Of a DNA stretch of 64,000 bases, positions 48,501-60,149 are shown in pieces. Source of the DNA: Kryptolebias marmoratus (lineage: Eukaryota > Chordata > Actinopteri > Cyprinodontiformes > Rivulidae). Positions within the stretch are counted from its first letter, which is position 1, and every line of letters starts with the position of its first letter. The stretch is from contig NC_051445.1 of NCBI RefSeq assembly GCF_001649575.2, positions 8,614,561 to 8,678,560 of the forward strand, in the 5' to 3' direction. The notes under the pieces were generated by a model. That model was given only the letters and a program-made list of their open reading frames with translations. It made no database searches and had not been told where the DNA came from. The position numbers and the translations under genes are program-made.

Positions 48501-51383
48501 ATGGCTTCTCCAACTCCTCAGCTGTGGCTACTCATGTTTGCTGTCGTTGGTGTTCAGCTCGTCGGTGGCTACAGCTTTCACAACTGCATTGCAGAGCCCC
48601 ACTCGAACAGGAAAAGCTTCAGCTGCAAATGTCGAAGGGACGAGCACGTGTCTGCTATAGTAAACGACCTGCCAAGATCTGTCGTCAATCTCACAATCAT
48701 CTTCAACCCACTGCGGCGCATTCCCAACAACAGCTTTGTTCATCTACCAAACCTGCAGAACCTCAGACTGGATCAAAACCAGTTGAGTGACTTTGATTCC
48801 TTGGCTTTCCGAAACTTACATCAACTTAAGTATTTGAATTTGTCCTTTAACCACTTCTCAGAGCTCCGCGCTTCATTGTTTGAAGACCTTCACAACCTCA
48901 CCGACCTCTCTCTGGCAAACAACAAGTTAAAGAAGTTTCCTGAGGGCATTTTCTTTGGTGTACATAATCTAAACACTTTACTCTTGAGGAATAACTGTCT
49001 CATAAATTTCTCAGAGATTGTGAAATCTGTATCACATCTAAAGAAACTGAAAACACTGGACCTTTGTTCTAACAACCTGACTTCTCTCCACCACTCAAAC
49101 GTGTCTCTGCCTCAGTCCCTCAGCATGTTGTTTCTGTGTAGAAATAACTTACATACTTTAGGATGCAAGTTATCATTTCTCAAGTTTGTCAACCTGCTTG
49201 ATTTGTCAAACAATCTTAGGCTACATACCAAGGCTTTTCAGGGAGTGGATTTGAGCAGCTTAAGGAGTCTGCGTTTGAAATCGACAAAAGTCAAAATAGC
49301 GAAATTTTTAAACATCAGCAACATCAATGCAGGTTCTGTGGATTTCTCTGGCACTGGTTTAAAGACTCCCAGCCATATCATGGAACTTTGCAAAATACTG
49401 AAAACAAGGCTTAAAAGGATCAAACATGTTCGACTACATTATAACGGTATTAAGAATCTAACAAACGTCAAACTCTCCCACTGTCCTAAAATTACTGGAT
49501 TTTTGGACTTATCCTTCAATGGACTGAAGTCAATAGAATGCCTGCACTTTCTCTATAATCAAGCAGGTATTACTAAGTTTATTGTAGAGCACAACCATCT
49601 TTCCTCTCTCCCATACTGTAAAAAGCAAAAAATGTTTCCGTTCAAAAGTTTGGACGAACTGAACTATCGCTACAACCGCATTCAATCTGTCGGCGCTTGG
49701 GCTTTCATTCAGACACCAAATATTAGGATACTGAAACTCAACATAAACACGATAGCATTACTGCATCCAAAAGCCTTTCTAGGTCTAAAACAACTTGAGC
49801 TCCTCCGACTGGACAATAACCTCTTGACTGATTTGTATCAGGAAACATTTAAAGAGAACGTCAATCTGAAAATCCTTCATCTGCGCAATAACCGCATTTC
49901 TGTCATTTTTAAAGGAACCTTTTGTAACCTAAAAAACTTAAATACATTGGACCTTGGAGGTAATAAGATCACCCATTTTCAGCAGTCTGGCCTTGATGGA
50001 CTAAAAAGTTTGTCTAAATTATACCTAGATGGAAACAACCTAAAACAGATTGATTCTTCCTTCTATTACGCCTTCCAAGACACGCTCACTGTGCTGGATT
50101 TAGCAAGTAATCAGATCCGCTTTTTCAAAGAAAAGAGTATTTCCCCATTTGCAAAACTCCGCAAACTCACAGATCTAAAACTGAACGGGCAACGAAATTA
50201 TGGTCTCACGGTATTACCTCACACCTTATTTCGAGGCCTCCACTCACTGAATTCTTTGTATCTCACCCACAATAATATCGTTCATCTTCCTCCGGATGCC
50301 TTTGACGATCTGACTGGCTTACGTTTTCTCACGCTGGATAACTGCTGTGCTGGAGTGACCCAGTTAGAACCAGGCATCTTTAAAAATCTCAGAAATTTGA
50401 CCACATTGATTCTAGAAAATATGGGACTTCAGAACTTTTCCAAGGAAGTTTTTGGAAATCTGACACAGTTACGTGTTCTTCAGATGAATCGCAATGTGAT
50501 GCAAAGCATTCCTGTCGACGCGTTAGAGAGTTTACCTAAACTCAACTACCTTGACCTTCGCAATATTCCTCTGAGCTGCACCTGCCAAAACAAATTCCTG
50601 CAAAATTATACAGTGAACAGCCCAAACGTTCAGGTGGTCTATCTCTACAACCTGATTTGCCAACAGGACAAAAGGCTCAAATTTCACAACTTTGATACCA
50701 AAGTTTGTTACATAGATCTGGGAAAGTACATGTTTTTCAGCACTGCAGCTGCAGTCTTCCTATTTACACTCATTCCTTTACTCTATGTCAAACTCTACTG
50801 GAAAATTAAGTACAGCTACTATGTCTTCCGTTCCTGGTTTAGTGATCACTGGAGCAGACTCAGAGAGAAAGAGGAAAATTGCAAATATGACGCCTTTATC
50901 TCCTACAACTTTTCTGATGAAGAATGGGTTATGAATGAATTACTACCCAACCTGGAGGGAAATGGGTCGTTCTTTAAACTCTGCCTGCATCACAGGGATT
51001 TTGAGTTGGGCCGCAACATTGTGGACAACATCGTCTCCGCGGTATACAGCAGCCGTAAAACAATCTGCGTGCTGAGCAGAAACTTCCTACGGAGCGAGTG
51101 GTGCTCTCTGGAAATTCAACTCGCCAGCTACAGACTCTTCGATGAGCACAGAGACGTTCTCCTGCTCGTGGTTCTGGAGCCGATCTCTGAGAGGCAGCTG
51201 TCATCCTATCATCGCATGAGGAAAGTGATGCTAAAAAAGACTTATCTGCAGTGGCCTGGCTCAGACTGCAGCAATCCTCTGCAGGCCCAGGAGCTGTTCT
51301 GGAATAAGCTTCGCCGGGCAATGAAAGCAGGGAGCAAACTGGAAAGAGAGGAGGATGACGAAAATAAAGACTTTGAAACTTAA
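48501..51383 (+). CDS. tlr21: Toll-like receptor of the TLR11 family, probably TLR21
   Basis: A single coding exon of 960 residues. Signal peptide about 1-27, then GYSFHNC, a start shared with TLR21. The ectodomain has many leucine-rich repeats (LNLSFNHF, LDLGGNKI, LYLDGNNL, LYLTHNNI) and an LRR C-terminal cap (IPLSCTCQN). One transmembrane helix at about 743-767 and a TIR domain from about 795 (KYDAFISYNFSDEEW box 1, LCLHHRDF box 2, FWNKLRRA box 3) follow. Fish TLR21 senses CpG DNA in endosomes and acts alongside TLR9. TLR13/22/23 are the alternatives; wording such as VLPHTLFRGL and YNFDTKVCYIDLGKYMFFST fits TLR21 best. The BB loop reads HHRDFELGRNIVDNI, with Leu 836 where Pro is usual. The start is the ATG at 48501; an in-frame GTG 21 bases upstream was rejected. 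AATAAA signals at 51405 and 51781. Confidence 0.85.
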   Translation: MASPTPQLWLLMFAVVGVQLVGGYSFHNCIAEPHSNRKSFSCKCRRDEHVSAIVNDLPRSVVNLTIIFNPLRRIPNNSFVHLPNLQNLRLDQNQLSDFDSLAFRNLHQLKYLNLSFNHFSELRASLFEDLHNLTDLSLANNKLKKFPEGIFFGVHNLNTLLLRNNCLINFSEIVKSVSHLKKLKTLDLCSNNLTSLHHSNVSLPQSLSMLFLCRNNLHTLGCKLSFLKFVNLLDLSNNLRLHTKAFQGVDLSSLRSLRLKSTKVKIAKFLNISNINAGSVDFSGTGLKTPSHIMELCKILKTRLKRIKHVRLHYNGIKNLTNVKLSHCPKITGFLDLSFNGLKSIECLHFLYNQAGITKFIVEHNHLSSLPYCKKQKMFPFKSLDELNYRYNRIQSVGAWAFIQTPNIRILKLNINTIALLHPKAFLGLKQLELLRLDNNLLTDLYQETFKENVNLKILHLRNNRISVIFKGTFCNLKNLNTLDLGGNKITHFQQSGLDGLKSLSKLYLDGNNLKQIDSSFYYAFQDTLTVLDLASNQIRFFKEKSISPFAKLRKLTDLKLNGQRNYGLTVLPHTLFRGLHSLNSLYLTHNNIVHLPPDAFDDLTGLRFLTLDNCCAGVTQLEPGIFKNLRNLTTLILENMGLQNFSKEVFGNLTQLRVLQMNRNVMQSIPVDALESLPKLNYLDLRNIPLSCTCQNKFLQNYTVNSPNVQVVYLYNLICQQDKRLKFHNFDTKVCYIDLGKYMFFSTAAAVFLFTLIPLLYVKLYWKIKYSYYVFRSWFSDHWSRLREKEENCKYDAFISYNFSDEEWVMNELLPNLEGNGSFFKLCLHHRDFELGRNIVDNIVSAVYSSRKTICVLSRNFLRSEWCSLEIQLASYRLFDEHRDVLLLVVLEPISERQLSSYHRMRKVMLKKTYLQWPGSDCSNPLQAQELFWNKLRRAMKAGSKLEREEDDENKDFET

Positions 51384-51971
51384 CATTTTGACAATCAGCT
51401 AACAAATAAAAGCTAATCAAAGCTACCATAAAAAGATAATTTTATTTAAGCTTTACTATTAAAAGAAAAACAGTATTCCATTTCTTGCTGGGCTTGAATA
51501 CACTGTGTAACTGTAAAATCTAAGACATGTTTTTCTTTTATTAAACACAAAAAGTCTGTTTTATACTTAACACTTTGTGATCAGTTTAGGTTGGTATTTA
51601 CTAATGCTCGATACCAGTTTTGAGATTTTCCTGTTATAGAATTTCCAAACATACTGTTTTGTACATAGTATACACAACAAGAATCAAATAGTTTTCAAAA
51701 TTGCACCGCTTCAACTAAAAATCATGCTTTATAGAGATTTTTTTCATTTTAGCATGTGCATTTAATGTAGAGTTCTGCATAATAAAATGCTTTGAAAATG
51801 CAAACAATGCATAATTGGGTGTTTCTTTAAGCATAAACGGAACTAAAGAAGCATTTTGTGGTGACAGCTGGTGCTTTTCTATTTAAGGCAGGTTTTAATA
51901 AAATACAAGAGGACAGACATAAGAATAGAAAGTCCTGAAAGATTTGTGTCCATGCAGATTTTACCCACACA
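51384..51971. other. converging 3' UTRs of tlr21 and prr19
   Basis: The two genes end tail to tail 588 bases apart. Poly(A) signals for the + strand are present; TTTATT (minus-strand AATAAA) occurs near 51536. Confidence 0.5.
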
Positions 51972-54851
51972 TTAGTACAGTCTCATTGGAGGAAAAGACC
52001 AGTGTTCAGGGCTCTGTAAAGAAGAAGGTGGGGGTGTTAGGCTTCTTTCAAGCATGTGGGATGGGGGGTAATGCATCATGTCAGTGCCACGGGACCTGAA
52101 GGTTGGGTAAGTGGAAAGCTGATCAAAAGGCTGAAAGTGACTGCTCTGAGGGTGGGGATGAATTTGGGTGGGTAATGAGTAAATGTCAGGTTCAAACGGG
52201 TCTTGTTCCTGAGGAAATTGCATTGGATTGGCTGAAAGTCCATCTTGAAAGGGAAACGGCTGAATTTCGATGTAGTCTTTCTGCAGTTCAAAGGTCATCT
52301 CGTCACCTCCTCCTCTGGTGTGGTTCATGAAGCTGTTTGGAAAGGAATCAAAAAAAACTGCTTCTTCACTTTTAGAGTTGAAATCTTCCCAGAGCTCAGG
52401 TGATGAAACTTTTTCCTTTTGAAATAACTTTGAGGAAGGAGAAAACAAGTCCCCTGTCGCAGCTCCAGGTGGCTCCAAGTCCGTGTAGAAGTGACGAGAC
52501 AAACTAGGTCTGAAAGTTTCATCAAAACAATGAACAGATGTATCCATAGGGCTTGTCAAGTCCTCAACAATCTGTGAATAAAACATAAGAAATTATTATT
52601 ACGCATAATATATATATATTTGGTATAATTTGCATTGCACATGTATTAAAATGAGAAATCTGCTTCACTACATGACTCCAAAAATTTTTTGTTAGTTAGC
52701 TTCTAACCTGTTGCTGACTCTGATGTGGCTGTGGACTGAACTCCCAGGTAAAATGACCACTTCCTGTTTTTTGGACAGATGTTTCTAAAAAAAAACAAGA
52801 ACAACAAAACCGCTGTTGAACTCTATGCTGCATGCAACTACTTTTTTACACCAAGATAACAGTTATGCAATCTGATGTGTATCCATGCTGTTCAGCTTCT
52901 CTCATTCAGCTCCAAAAAAATGAAAAATAAAATAAAATTCTGGATAACTTTACAATTTTTTAACATGCCTTGGTTGCTAATATAAACAACATAAAAATAA
53001 TAATAATCTATTTCTTCAGCAGTTTTAACTTTAAATAACTGTTTAAAACATTTTAATTTAGAACACTTAGAGGAAAACAATCTGAATTTTTTAATTTTCA
53101 AAATAAACAAAGGTATTATTTAAAAATGTTTATCTTTAGAAGACATTTATGAACTAGAGGAGGAAGCCGTGTACCTGCAACTAGAGCTGACAAATAAAGT
53201 TGTTAAAACAACAGAATTGATAAACACAACAGAGATTTCTATTTTTCAAGGCATTTTATCATTTCAAGGTTCCATTAGCAGGGATGTTTATAAAAGTGAG
53301 AACTTATTCGGTCTGAATAATATGTGCTCAAAGCTCCATAAGAGGCACAAGATACAGTAGGTAATTAAGTTATTATCACCATGTAACATTAACTTAAAGG
53401 TCAAAACGTATACTTGGTTTGAATATTTATAAGTTAAATATACACAGTTCAGGTTTTTACCATTTAAACAAGTTATTGTCAATAATTTTGACCAAATTTA
53501 TCTTTTTATTCAAATATTGTGTTAAAACTGTGACCCACAATATTTCTTAGGAGGGTTTTTGACTGAATATATTACAATATTAGGTATTAATACACAATAA
53601 TCTCTAACCTGCAAGTAAAATCTGATCTTCTTCCATCATTCGCTGGTGGTCCAGGATGGCCTGTGTGGGGTTAATATCACATCCAACATATCGTTGCACC
53701 TCAAGGAGGTTTGCTTGAAGCCAGGGGCCGTGCCGCTCCTGCAGGGATTTTAGGAGCAACTTCCTGTTTTTTTTTGCCACCAAGTTGCTTTGTTTTAGAG
53801 CCGAGAGACGCAGAGACCCACACAGACGTTCTGCCACTGCAGTGATAGTCTTTGATACACATTCAGGATCTGGTCTTCTGTGTTGCATGTCAGAGCTCTC
53901 AGCAGTGGGTGAGCTGGAGGTTTGAGGTGGACTTGGTTTGAGACCGTCTGCTTGGGTCTGGGGGTCTTGGTTCTCATGAGGTTGCTCAGGATCAGTAATT
54001 ATTTTTCTGTTCCTGGTCATCACATCGTCTTTGTCCGGAGGAGTGAGTTGACGTGTTCTTTTCTTTTCAGGCTTAAAATATTTTGTGTTTGTGTCTTCAC
54101 TGTGAGGGCTGTGTTTAGATGGGAGGATGGTTTCAAAGCTTGCAGACAAATGATCAATTTGTTGTTGCGGTCTCTGATCTGGTGTGATTTCTGATCCCTG
54201 AAGGTTTTTCCTATCTGTCTCTTGGGTCTTTGCAACAGGCCCTGCTTTATTACTAGTTGGCTCCTCATCATCATCTGCATCAGCACCCAACAAACCATCA
54301 CCGGAGAGCAGAGCTGGAATGTGAGATGCTGAAGACAGATTTGAGGTGTTATTGTTGTCTTCTGTTACTTTCTGTCCGCTTTGCTCAAGTTTGTTTTGTT
54401 TACTTAGCAAGCGTTCAATATCAATTGACTTCACTTCATGGTTGAATAGTCCATGGTGACCAATCAGGCGACTGTCTGTGATGATACTTGGCTCCCGTGC
54501 AGCGGGAACGGCACTAAGAATGGGCGTAATTCTCCTTGAAGTCCAGTTATAACTATTGTGACAACAATTCTGCAAAAACGCAGCATCTTTCCTGCTTTGG
54601 CGATGACAGTGTTGGTGACACGGTTTGGTCTTTAGAGTCTCTTTACAACCACCTCTCATCTGACTTCTTTCCTTGCGGGTCTTTAGACGTTTTATTTTGT
54701 GCTGCCCATCTGTCTTATTAGAGTGGTAAAAATACTTAGAGTCTGTAGTCAACGTGGTCACAGAGCAACACCTTTTATCTGTAGTTTTTGACTGTGGTTT
54801 AAAAGCTTTTAATCTCTTTTCTGATGAAACCCTGCCACACGTGTGGCTCAT
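51972..54851 (-). CDS. prr19: proline-rich protein 19
   Basis: Three coding exons, 53609-54851, 52708-52784 and 51972-52571, give 639 residues. In mice PRR19 partners with CNTD1 and is needed to designate meiotic crossovers. Two motifs identify it. GLFNHEVKSIDIERLLS, in the N-terminal third, matches HRGLFNHEVKSLDVARLLS of human PRR19, and the C-terminus HWSFPPMRLY matches AWSFPPMRLY. In between the protein is Ser/Gln/Pro-rich and probably disordered. It also has a helical stretch around KNRKLLLKSLQERHGPWLQA before the end of the first exon. It is much longer than the human protein (about 356 residues), mainly in this middle part. The start is the ATG at 54851, 13 bases after an acceptor (TTTCCACAG). 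A 5' untranslated exon ends at 56079 (TTTTG|GTAAGC). It is head to head with pafah1b3. Confidence 0.9.
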
Positions 54852-55812
54852 GCTGCAAAGGGTTCTGTGGAAAGATAATACCAAGCAAAAATACATGTGT
54901 GATTAGATAAGCATGAATAGAACACATCTAAAGAATGTAGCATCACTGCAGCAGTGTCTGCTTTAAATATTGCTACACATATTAAAATGCCAGTGGTTGA
55001 AAGATACGGGCAAGGTTAAAATCTGCAAATTTCTGTGAAAGAACCATAAACTAGCGAAACTTTCAGACAGCCTGCAAATTCTAATACAGTTAAACTGAAA
55101 TGAATTTCAGACATAATCAAGGAACAACATGATGCACAAGTTGACAAAGTTAATTTTTTCACCTTCTGGTAAATGGGGATTCAGTGAACAAGAAACACAT
55201 CAGGTTTCAAAGAAGTGCAACAGCCTGCTCTGAGCTAATGCCTGTCATAACCCTTTCAGATGCTGACACCTAAAACCACAAAGCAGGCACATACGAAATA
55301 AGAGCACTGTGTGGCTGTGCAGAGGTGTTAACCCCATAAAAGCAGCTTGGCTTGTTGGTCTGGACTAATCTGTTCTGCGTTTATAGACAGTTATCAGAAA
55401 CAATCATTTTAAAAAGACAATGTTTAAATTAATTGTTTAATGTAAACTATGCTGAAGAACTTTACATTTTACACACTGCAATGAGCCAAATATATACACT
55501 AGTATGTAGAAGCCATAATAATGCTACATTATCTTATTACTGTATGTCACTCCTATATGTGTCAGCCAAAAAAAAACAAAAAACAGTAAAGTTTAACAAG
55601 GACCTTATGCAGCAAAGCAGACAGCTCTGACCAAATGACTCACACACTGTGACTAAACCTGCAGATGAGGAAATACAAAAATATACAACTACATACAGAA
55701 AAGCCCCTACAACCCTGTTTAAAAACTGAGTAATAACGAAAAAATAATTTAAAGTAGATAATAATAGGCAGTAACAAGTTTCATATTACTTTGGAGACTA
55801 AAACTGCCTTCG

Positions 55813-55827
55813 TGCGCCCCCTGCGGG
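55813..55827 (-). promoter_or_regulatory. CTCF-like motif in prr19 intron 1
   Basis: The minus strand reads CCCGCAGGGGGCGCA, a very close match to the CTCF core (CCAGCAGGGGGCGC). Motif evidence only. Confidence 0.45.
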
Positions 55828-56079
55828 AACGGAAAACTCATATTTTGATTTATTTTTGTCGACTTGGCTAACTGTTAGCAAGCAGGTAGCATTAACCACC
55901 AGGCGTAATCTAACGTAAAGCACACGTGTATGAAGCATTTATTTCGATAGTATAAAGTTACAGCTCTAACTACTAAAAAAACTGACCATAACATACACAC
56001 ACATAGAGCTAAACAATATGAATGAATTAGCGAAGCTGCTTTATATTGATAAATAAGTAGTTAACACAGAATGCTTACC

Positions 56080-56754
56080 AAAATGGTCCGATTTTTGTCG
56101 CATTTGATTGTAAGTCGTTGCTCGGCAACAAAGCGCAGCTGCGTTTCTTTGAGCAGCTCCAACTCTCACGAGCACTCACAAGAAGGCAAATCCATTTTCA
56201 CAAAAACTTGGGGGGACGCTCGATAGTTCGTAACTACATTACCTTTTAAAATACACTTTATTTTTAATTTATTTATAAAACATGTTTTAAAATTAAACCT
56301 AAAATATGTAGTACCGGCAGCAGTATTAGCGAAAATGCCAAGTAGTCAAAATTGTTCATATTGTTGCTCATGGAGGACAATGGTCCAGTCGTACACGATA
56401 AAATTAACTTCCTGTCACGGAATTGGTAACATAACGGATATTTTTGATTTAATGGGGCTTATTGTACATTTATATCTCTCAATGTAGCTATGTTTTGAAG
56501 CTATTGCGTTCAAAATCTTCCACAATACTGCCTTTTAATCAATTCTGTGCCTGGTCTTTATCTTTTAAGCTGCACATATCCTCTGTACCAATAGGCTAGC
56601 TGCTGTGGCTAATTCAGGCAACCCCCAAAGATAATATATTTTGCTTGCAGTCAGGGCAAAAGGCTATCGACCAACCGGTTTGCTGTTTGTTAACAAAACA
56701 TATATTTTAACAAAAGTCTACGTGGACGATTTGTAATACTAGCAAAGCCAAATA
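56080..56754. promoter_or_regulatory. head-to-head promoter of prr19 and pafah1b3
   Basis: The prr19 untranslated exon begins to the left of about 56200 on the minus strand, and the pafah1b3 ATG is at 56755 on the + strand, so both promoters share about 0.5 kb. No TATA box is obvious. Human PRR19 and PAFAH1B3 are also direct neighbours. Confidence 0.5.
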
Positions 56755-59689
56755 ATGAGTGCAGAAGACTCAAACCCAGCCGCCACACCCACTCCCTGTG
56801 AAGACACTCAGGGAGATGGACGATGGATGTCTCTGGTACGTAAATAAACAAATAAGACCTTCTCGTCATGATTGTTCGTCTAGATTGTTACTGAGTTCTA
56901 CTAAAATGTGTTTGCCATAGGATTTTGAGTGCTATGTGAGGCTCCATGTCGCGTTTATTGTAATTTATAAAGCTAAATTGTTCTCTAATATTTCCCCAAT
57001 GTTTTTGATTAGTTTTAGATTAAAATCAAATTTACAAAGAGCCTGCCCTGATATTAACACAGCCTTAACTTAAACAAATACTATCTGAGATTGCATAAAC
57101 AAAATAAGCACCAATCATTTAAAGTTTTTTTTTGTGTGTGAAAAAATATGCATGTTTGTGTTGTAGTCTGAATGTTTTTGCTCTTTTCTGTCCTGTTTGC
57201 AGCACAATGGCTTCGTATCGTACAGCAAAGACAAAGAACCTGATGTCCTGTTTGTGGGAGACTCTCTCGTTCAACTCATGCATCAGTTTGGGGTAAAGCA
57301 CTGATCACATTTATATACAGCTGGGTAAAAAAATGTATCATATACATGTTCTTATTAACATTTACCATTGGATAAAGAGATATTTATTTTATTCATCACC
57401 TGATGGAAACCTTTTGTCACAGCATCAAGTAATAAAGACACTGTGCTAAAGGCAGAAGTCAAAAATAGCATGTACAATCTGAAATTAAAGATATTATATG
57501 AAAAGGATAAAATACTGAGTATGAAATAAAAAATGCCTAAACTTAGAACCATTTTTAGCAACAGTAACCTAAGCAGTATATAAACAACATTTAAAAAGTA
57601 TTGCAATAAAGACTGATATGTATAGAAGTACAGCAAAACTGCTGAACGTGCATACTGAAGTAAACATTTTTGTACGTAAGTGTGTTCATATTTATTTTCA
57701 AGTTAATATAAATTGGAATGATATATCAAACTCCTTTGTTCAGGGACTCAAATTCTGTTGGAGATTTGACACACACAAAGAAATTATGTACATTTTGCTG
57801 TCAAATTAGCTCTCACTGCACGCAAATCAGGTCATCTTTAACTTGCAAAAAAACAAATAAATCCATTCAAGATTGCAGGAACATTAGGACAGGCCAAATA
57901 ACAAATTCTGAGAAAATAAATAATGTCCAAGTGAGCTTAAGAACATTAAAAAGGCCTAGCTGTCAGATAAAGACAGCAGTGATCTATAACTTCAGGATCA
58001 TAAAGGCATGAGCATTAACACCTTCCTTTGGCACCAGATCACTATTGTTTATGGATGGTATTACAGGAAAAAAGCCCACAGAGATAACTATTTCTTTTAG
58101 ATTCAGAAAAAAATCAGTGAAGTTGACTGAATAAAACTCCATATGAAAGATGACCCACAGCAGACTGGAAGAGCACAGAGAAAAGCTTATATAAAAGGAT
58201 ATGTTGTAAGCAGAAGTACAATATGCGACGGTGACTAAAGCAGTCACATGATTCCAACCAGACAAAGAGCTTTTTCACTTACTGAAGACAAACTAAACAT
58301 AGAAGGAGAAAGATAACCGACAACAACAAACTGCAGTAAAGGCCTGAGGAAACACCAGAAAAATGAAGAAATAAATGTATAGTGTTTGTGTGTCAATGGG
58401 TTCCAAACTTCAGGCTGTTTACAGGGTTAATTAACAACAACAACATTTTTTAATTATTTATTATTACAACTAAGCTCCAGAAAAAGTTAGCTCTGTTTAT
58501 TAAAAGGCTGTAATTTCTAAACCTTCTCTCCAGTTTAGATTAGAGTATCCTCACATTAAAGCTGCACTTTAAACCTGTATTTATTATTTATTAAAAGGTA
58601 AAAATGCATCATCATTTTTTAAGTGTATATGAACCTAGCTGTATGCATCTGCTTTGATGTGTTTGTGATTTCTTAAAGACTGGTGACTTTATGTGTCTCC
58701 TTTTTAATTTAAATTTTTTATTTTTGCTTGCAGATTTGGCGGCAGCTGTTTTCTCCTCTCCACTGCCTTAACTTTGGGGTGGGTGGTGATGCAACACAGC
58801 ATGTGCTGTGGAGACTGAGCAACGGTGAACTGGATAACATCAGCCCAAAGGTTGAAAACACTACCAAATATAGCAAACATGCGCATGCTTGTACACAAAA
58901 GACTGATTATGTGCTAAAATCCAAATTTCACGTACCTTGACACCAAACTGTCAGTGACATGTTCTCCATCTTTGTCTCCTGACTTCTTTCGTTGCTGTAG
59001 GTCGTAGTGCTGTGGGTCGGAACGAACAATCACGGTCACACACCTGAACAGATCTGTGGTGGGATCATGGCGATCGTCCAGCTCATTCACAACAGGCTCC
59101 CCAATGCTCACACGCTTGTACTTGTATGTTTTTTTTTTCTGATTCATTCCTTTAAGGACGTTGTTGGTTGAAAATGACAAATGAAATTCATGGAACCGTC
59201 AAACTACAGAGTGATGTCAACCTTTTTAGGTGCAGCTTATTTTTTTGGAATAAGGTTAAACAGAATGCTAAAGACATTTAGCACTAACAACATATGAAAA
59301 TATTTGACAGACCACATTTAAAACGCTTTAAATGCTTTGGAGAGAGATGAGATGAAATGTCAGTAGTTGATTAATTTAATTTAAAAAAATAAAAATATTC
59401 TAAGGACATTACAACATCTGTTTTTCAGGGTTTACTGCCAAGAGGTAAAATGCCAAACCCTCTGCGAGAGCGAAACGCCAAGGTGAACAAGCTCGTCCAA
59501 GATGCCTTATCATCGCTTCCCCATGGCTCCTTTCTGAACGTGGACCCCGGCTTTGTCCTTTCTGACGGGAGCATCTCCCACCAGGACATGTACGACTACC
59601 TTCACCTGACCCCTCACGGCTACCAGGCTGTATGTGAACCTCTGCACGCCCATATCAAATCTCTGTTGGAAAAACCTGCTGAGAACTGA
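56755..59689 (+). CDS. pafah1b3: platelet-activating factor acetylhydrolase 1b catalytic subunit 3
   Basis: Five coding exons, 56755-56835, 57203-57292, 58734-58850, 59001-59123 and 59429-59689, give 223 residues. It is the catalytic alpha-1 subunit of cytosolic PAF acetylhydrolase IB, which removes the sn-2 acetyl group from PAF and binds the LIS1 (PAFAH1B1) regulatory subunit. It has the SGNH hydrolase fold: the nucleophile Ser in VGDSLVQL, the oxyanion Gly in FGVGGDATQ and Asn in VGTNNHGHT, and the Asp/His pair in YDYLHLTPHGY. Family length is about 230 residues. PAFAH1B2 is the alternative paralogue; I prefer 1b3 because of the adjacent prr19 and the megf8-cnfn context. An intron of 1.4 kb separates exons 2 and 3. 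The 3' UTR holds a MITE and a GA microsatellite; AATAAA signals lie near 60130-60145. Confidence 0.92.
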
Positions 59690-59720
59690 ACGCCGAGGTT
59701 ACAAACACAAGTATACACTA

Positions 59721-59869
59721 CAGCAGTGGTCCTTGTCCCTGATTCCAGAGATCACTGCCCTGAGCTGTTTAAGACTGCACTGTGAATAGGGTTAGCTAAT
59801 AAGTGTTAAGTGCAGCACCTAAACTGTGCAAGTCTTCTCTGAAACCAGGGTTGGTGACCACTGTTGCTG
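59721..59869. mobile_element. fold-back MITE in the pafah1b3 3' UTR
   Basis: The left end CAGCAGTGGTCC mirrors the right end GGTGACCACTGTTGCTG, and the internal arms (CTGTTTAAGACTGCACT / AGTGCAGCACCTAAACTG) pair imperfectly. No coding sequence. Similar in layout to 8539-8718. Confidence 0.6.
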
Positions 59870-59928
59870 ATAATGGGACTACAAGATTTTTGTGTGTTTA
59901 CGATAGTCAAAAATGAAATGTGTTGTGC

Positions 59929-59929
<1 letters not shown>

Positions 59930-59994
<65 letters not shown>
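59930..59994 (+). repeat. (GA)n microsatellite
   Basis: About 32 uninterrupted GA units in the 3' UTR of pafah1b3. Confidence 0.97.
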
Positions 59995-60000
<6 letters not shown>

Positions 60001-60149
60001 ATGTCCTCCTTAAGTATTTTGTCTTCTGTTTCCCCTTTTTCCATAAAACTTATAATTTCCTTTTATTGTCATTAGAAACAGTGAATCAATATGATGAGGG
60101 TATCTTCAGGATGCCAATTAAAGCAATGTAAAAATAAATAAAATAAAAG

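Noticed and set aside
53922..54301. Open frames on the + strand within prr19
   Set aside because: Antisense shadows of the long prr19 exon.
59930..59994. Repeat array resembling a CRISPR-like or coding Arg/Glu repeat
   Set aside because: Plain GA dinucleotide microsatellite in an animal 3' UTR.
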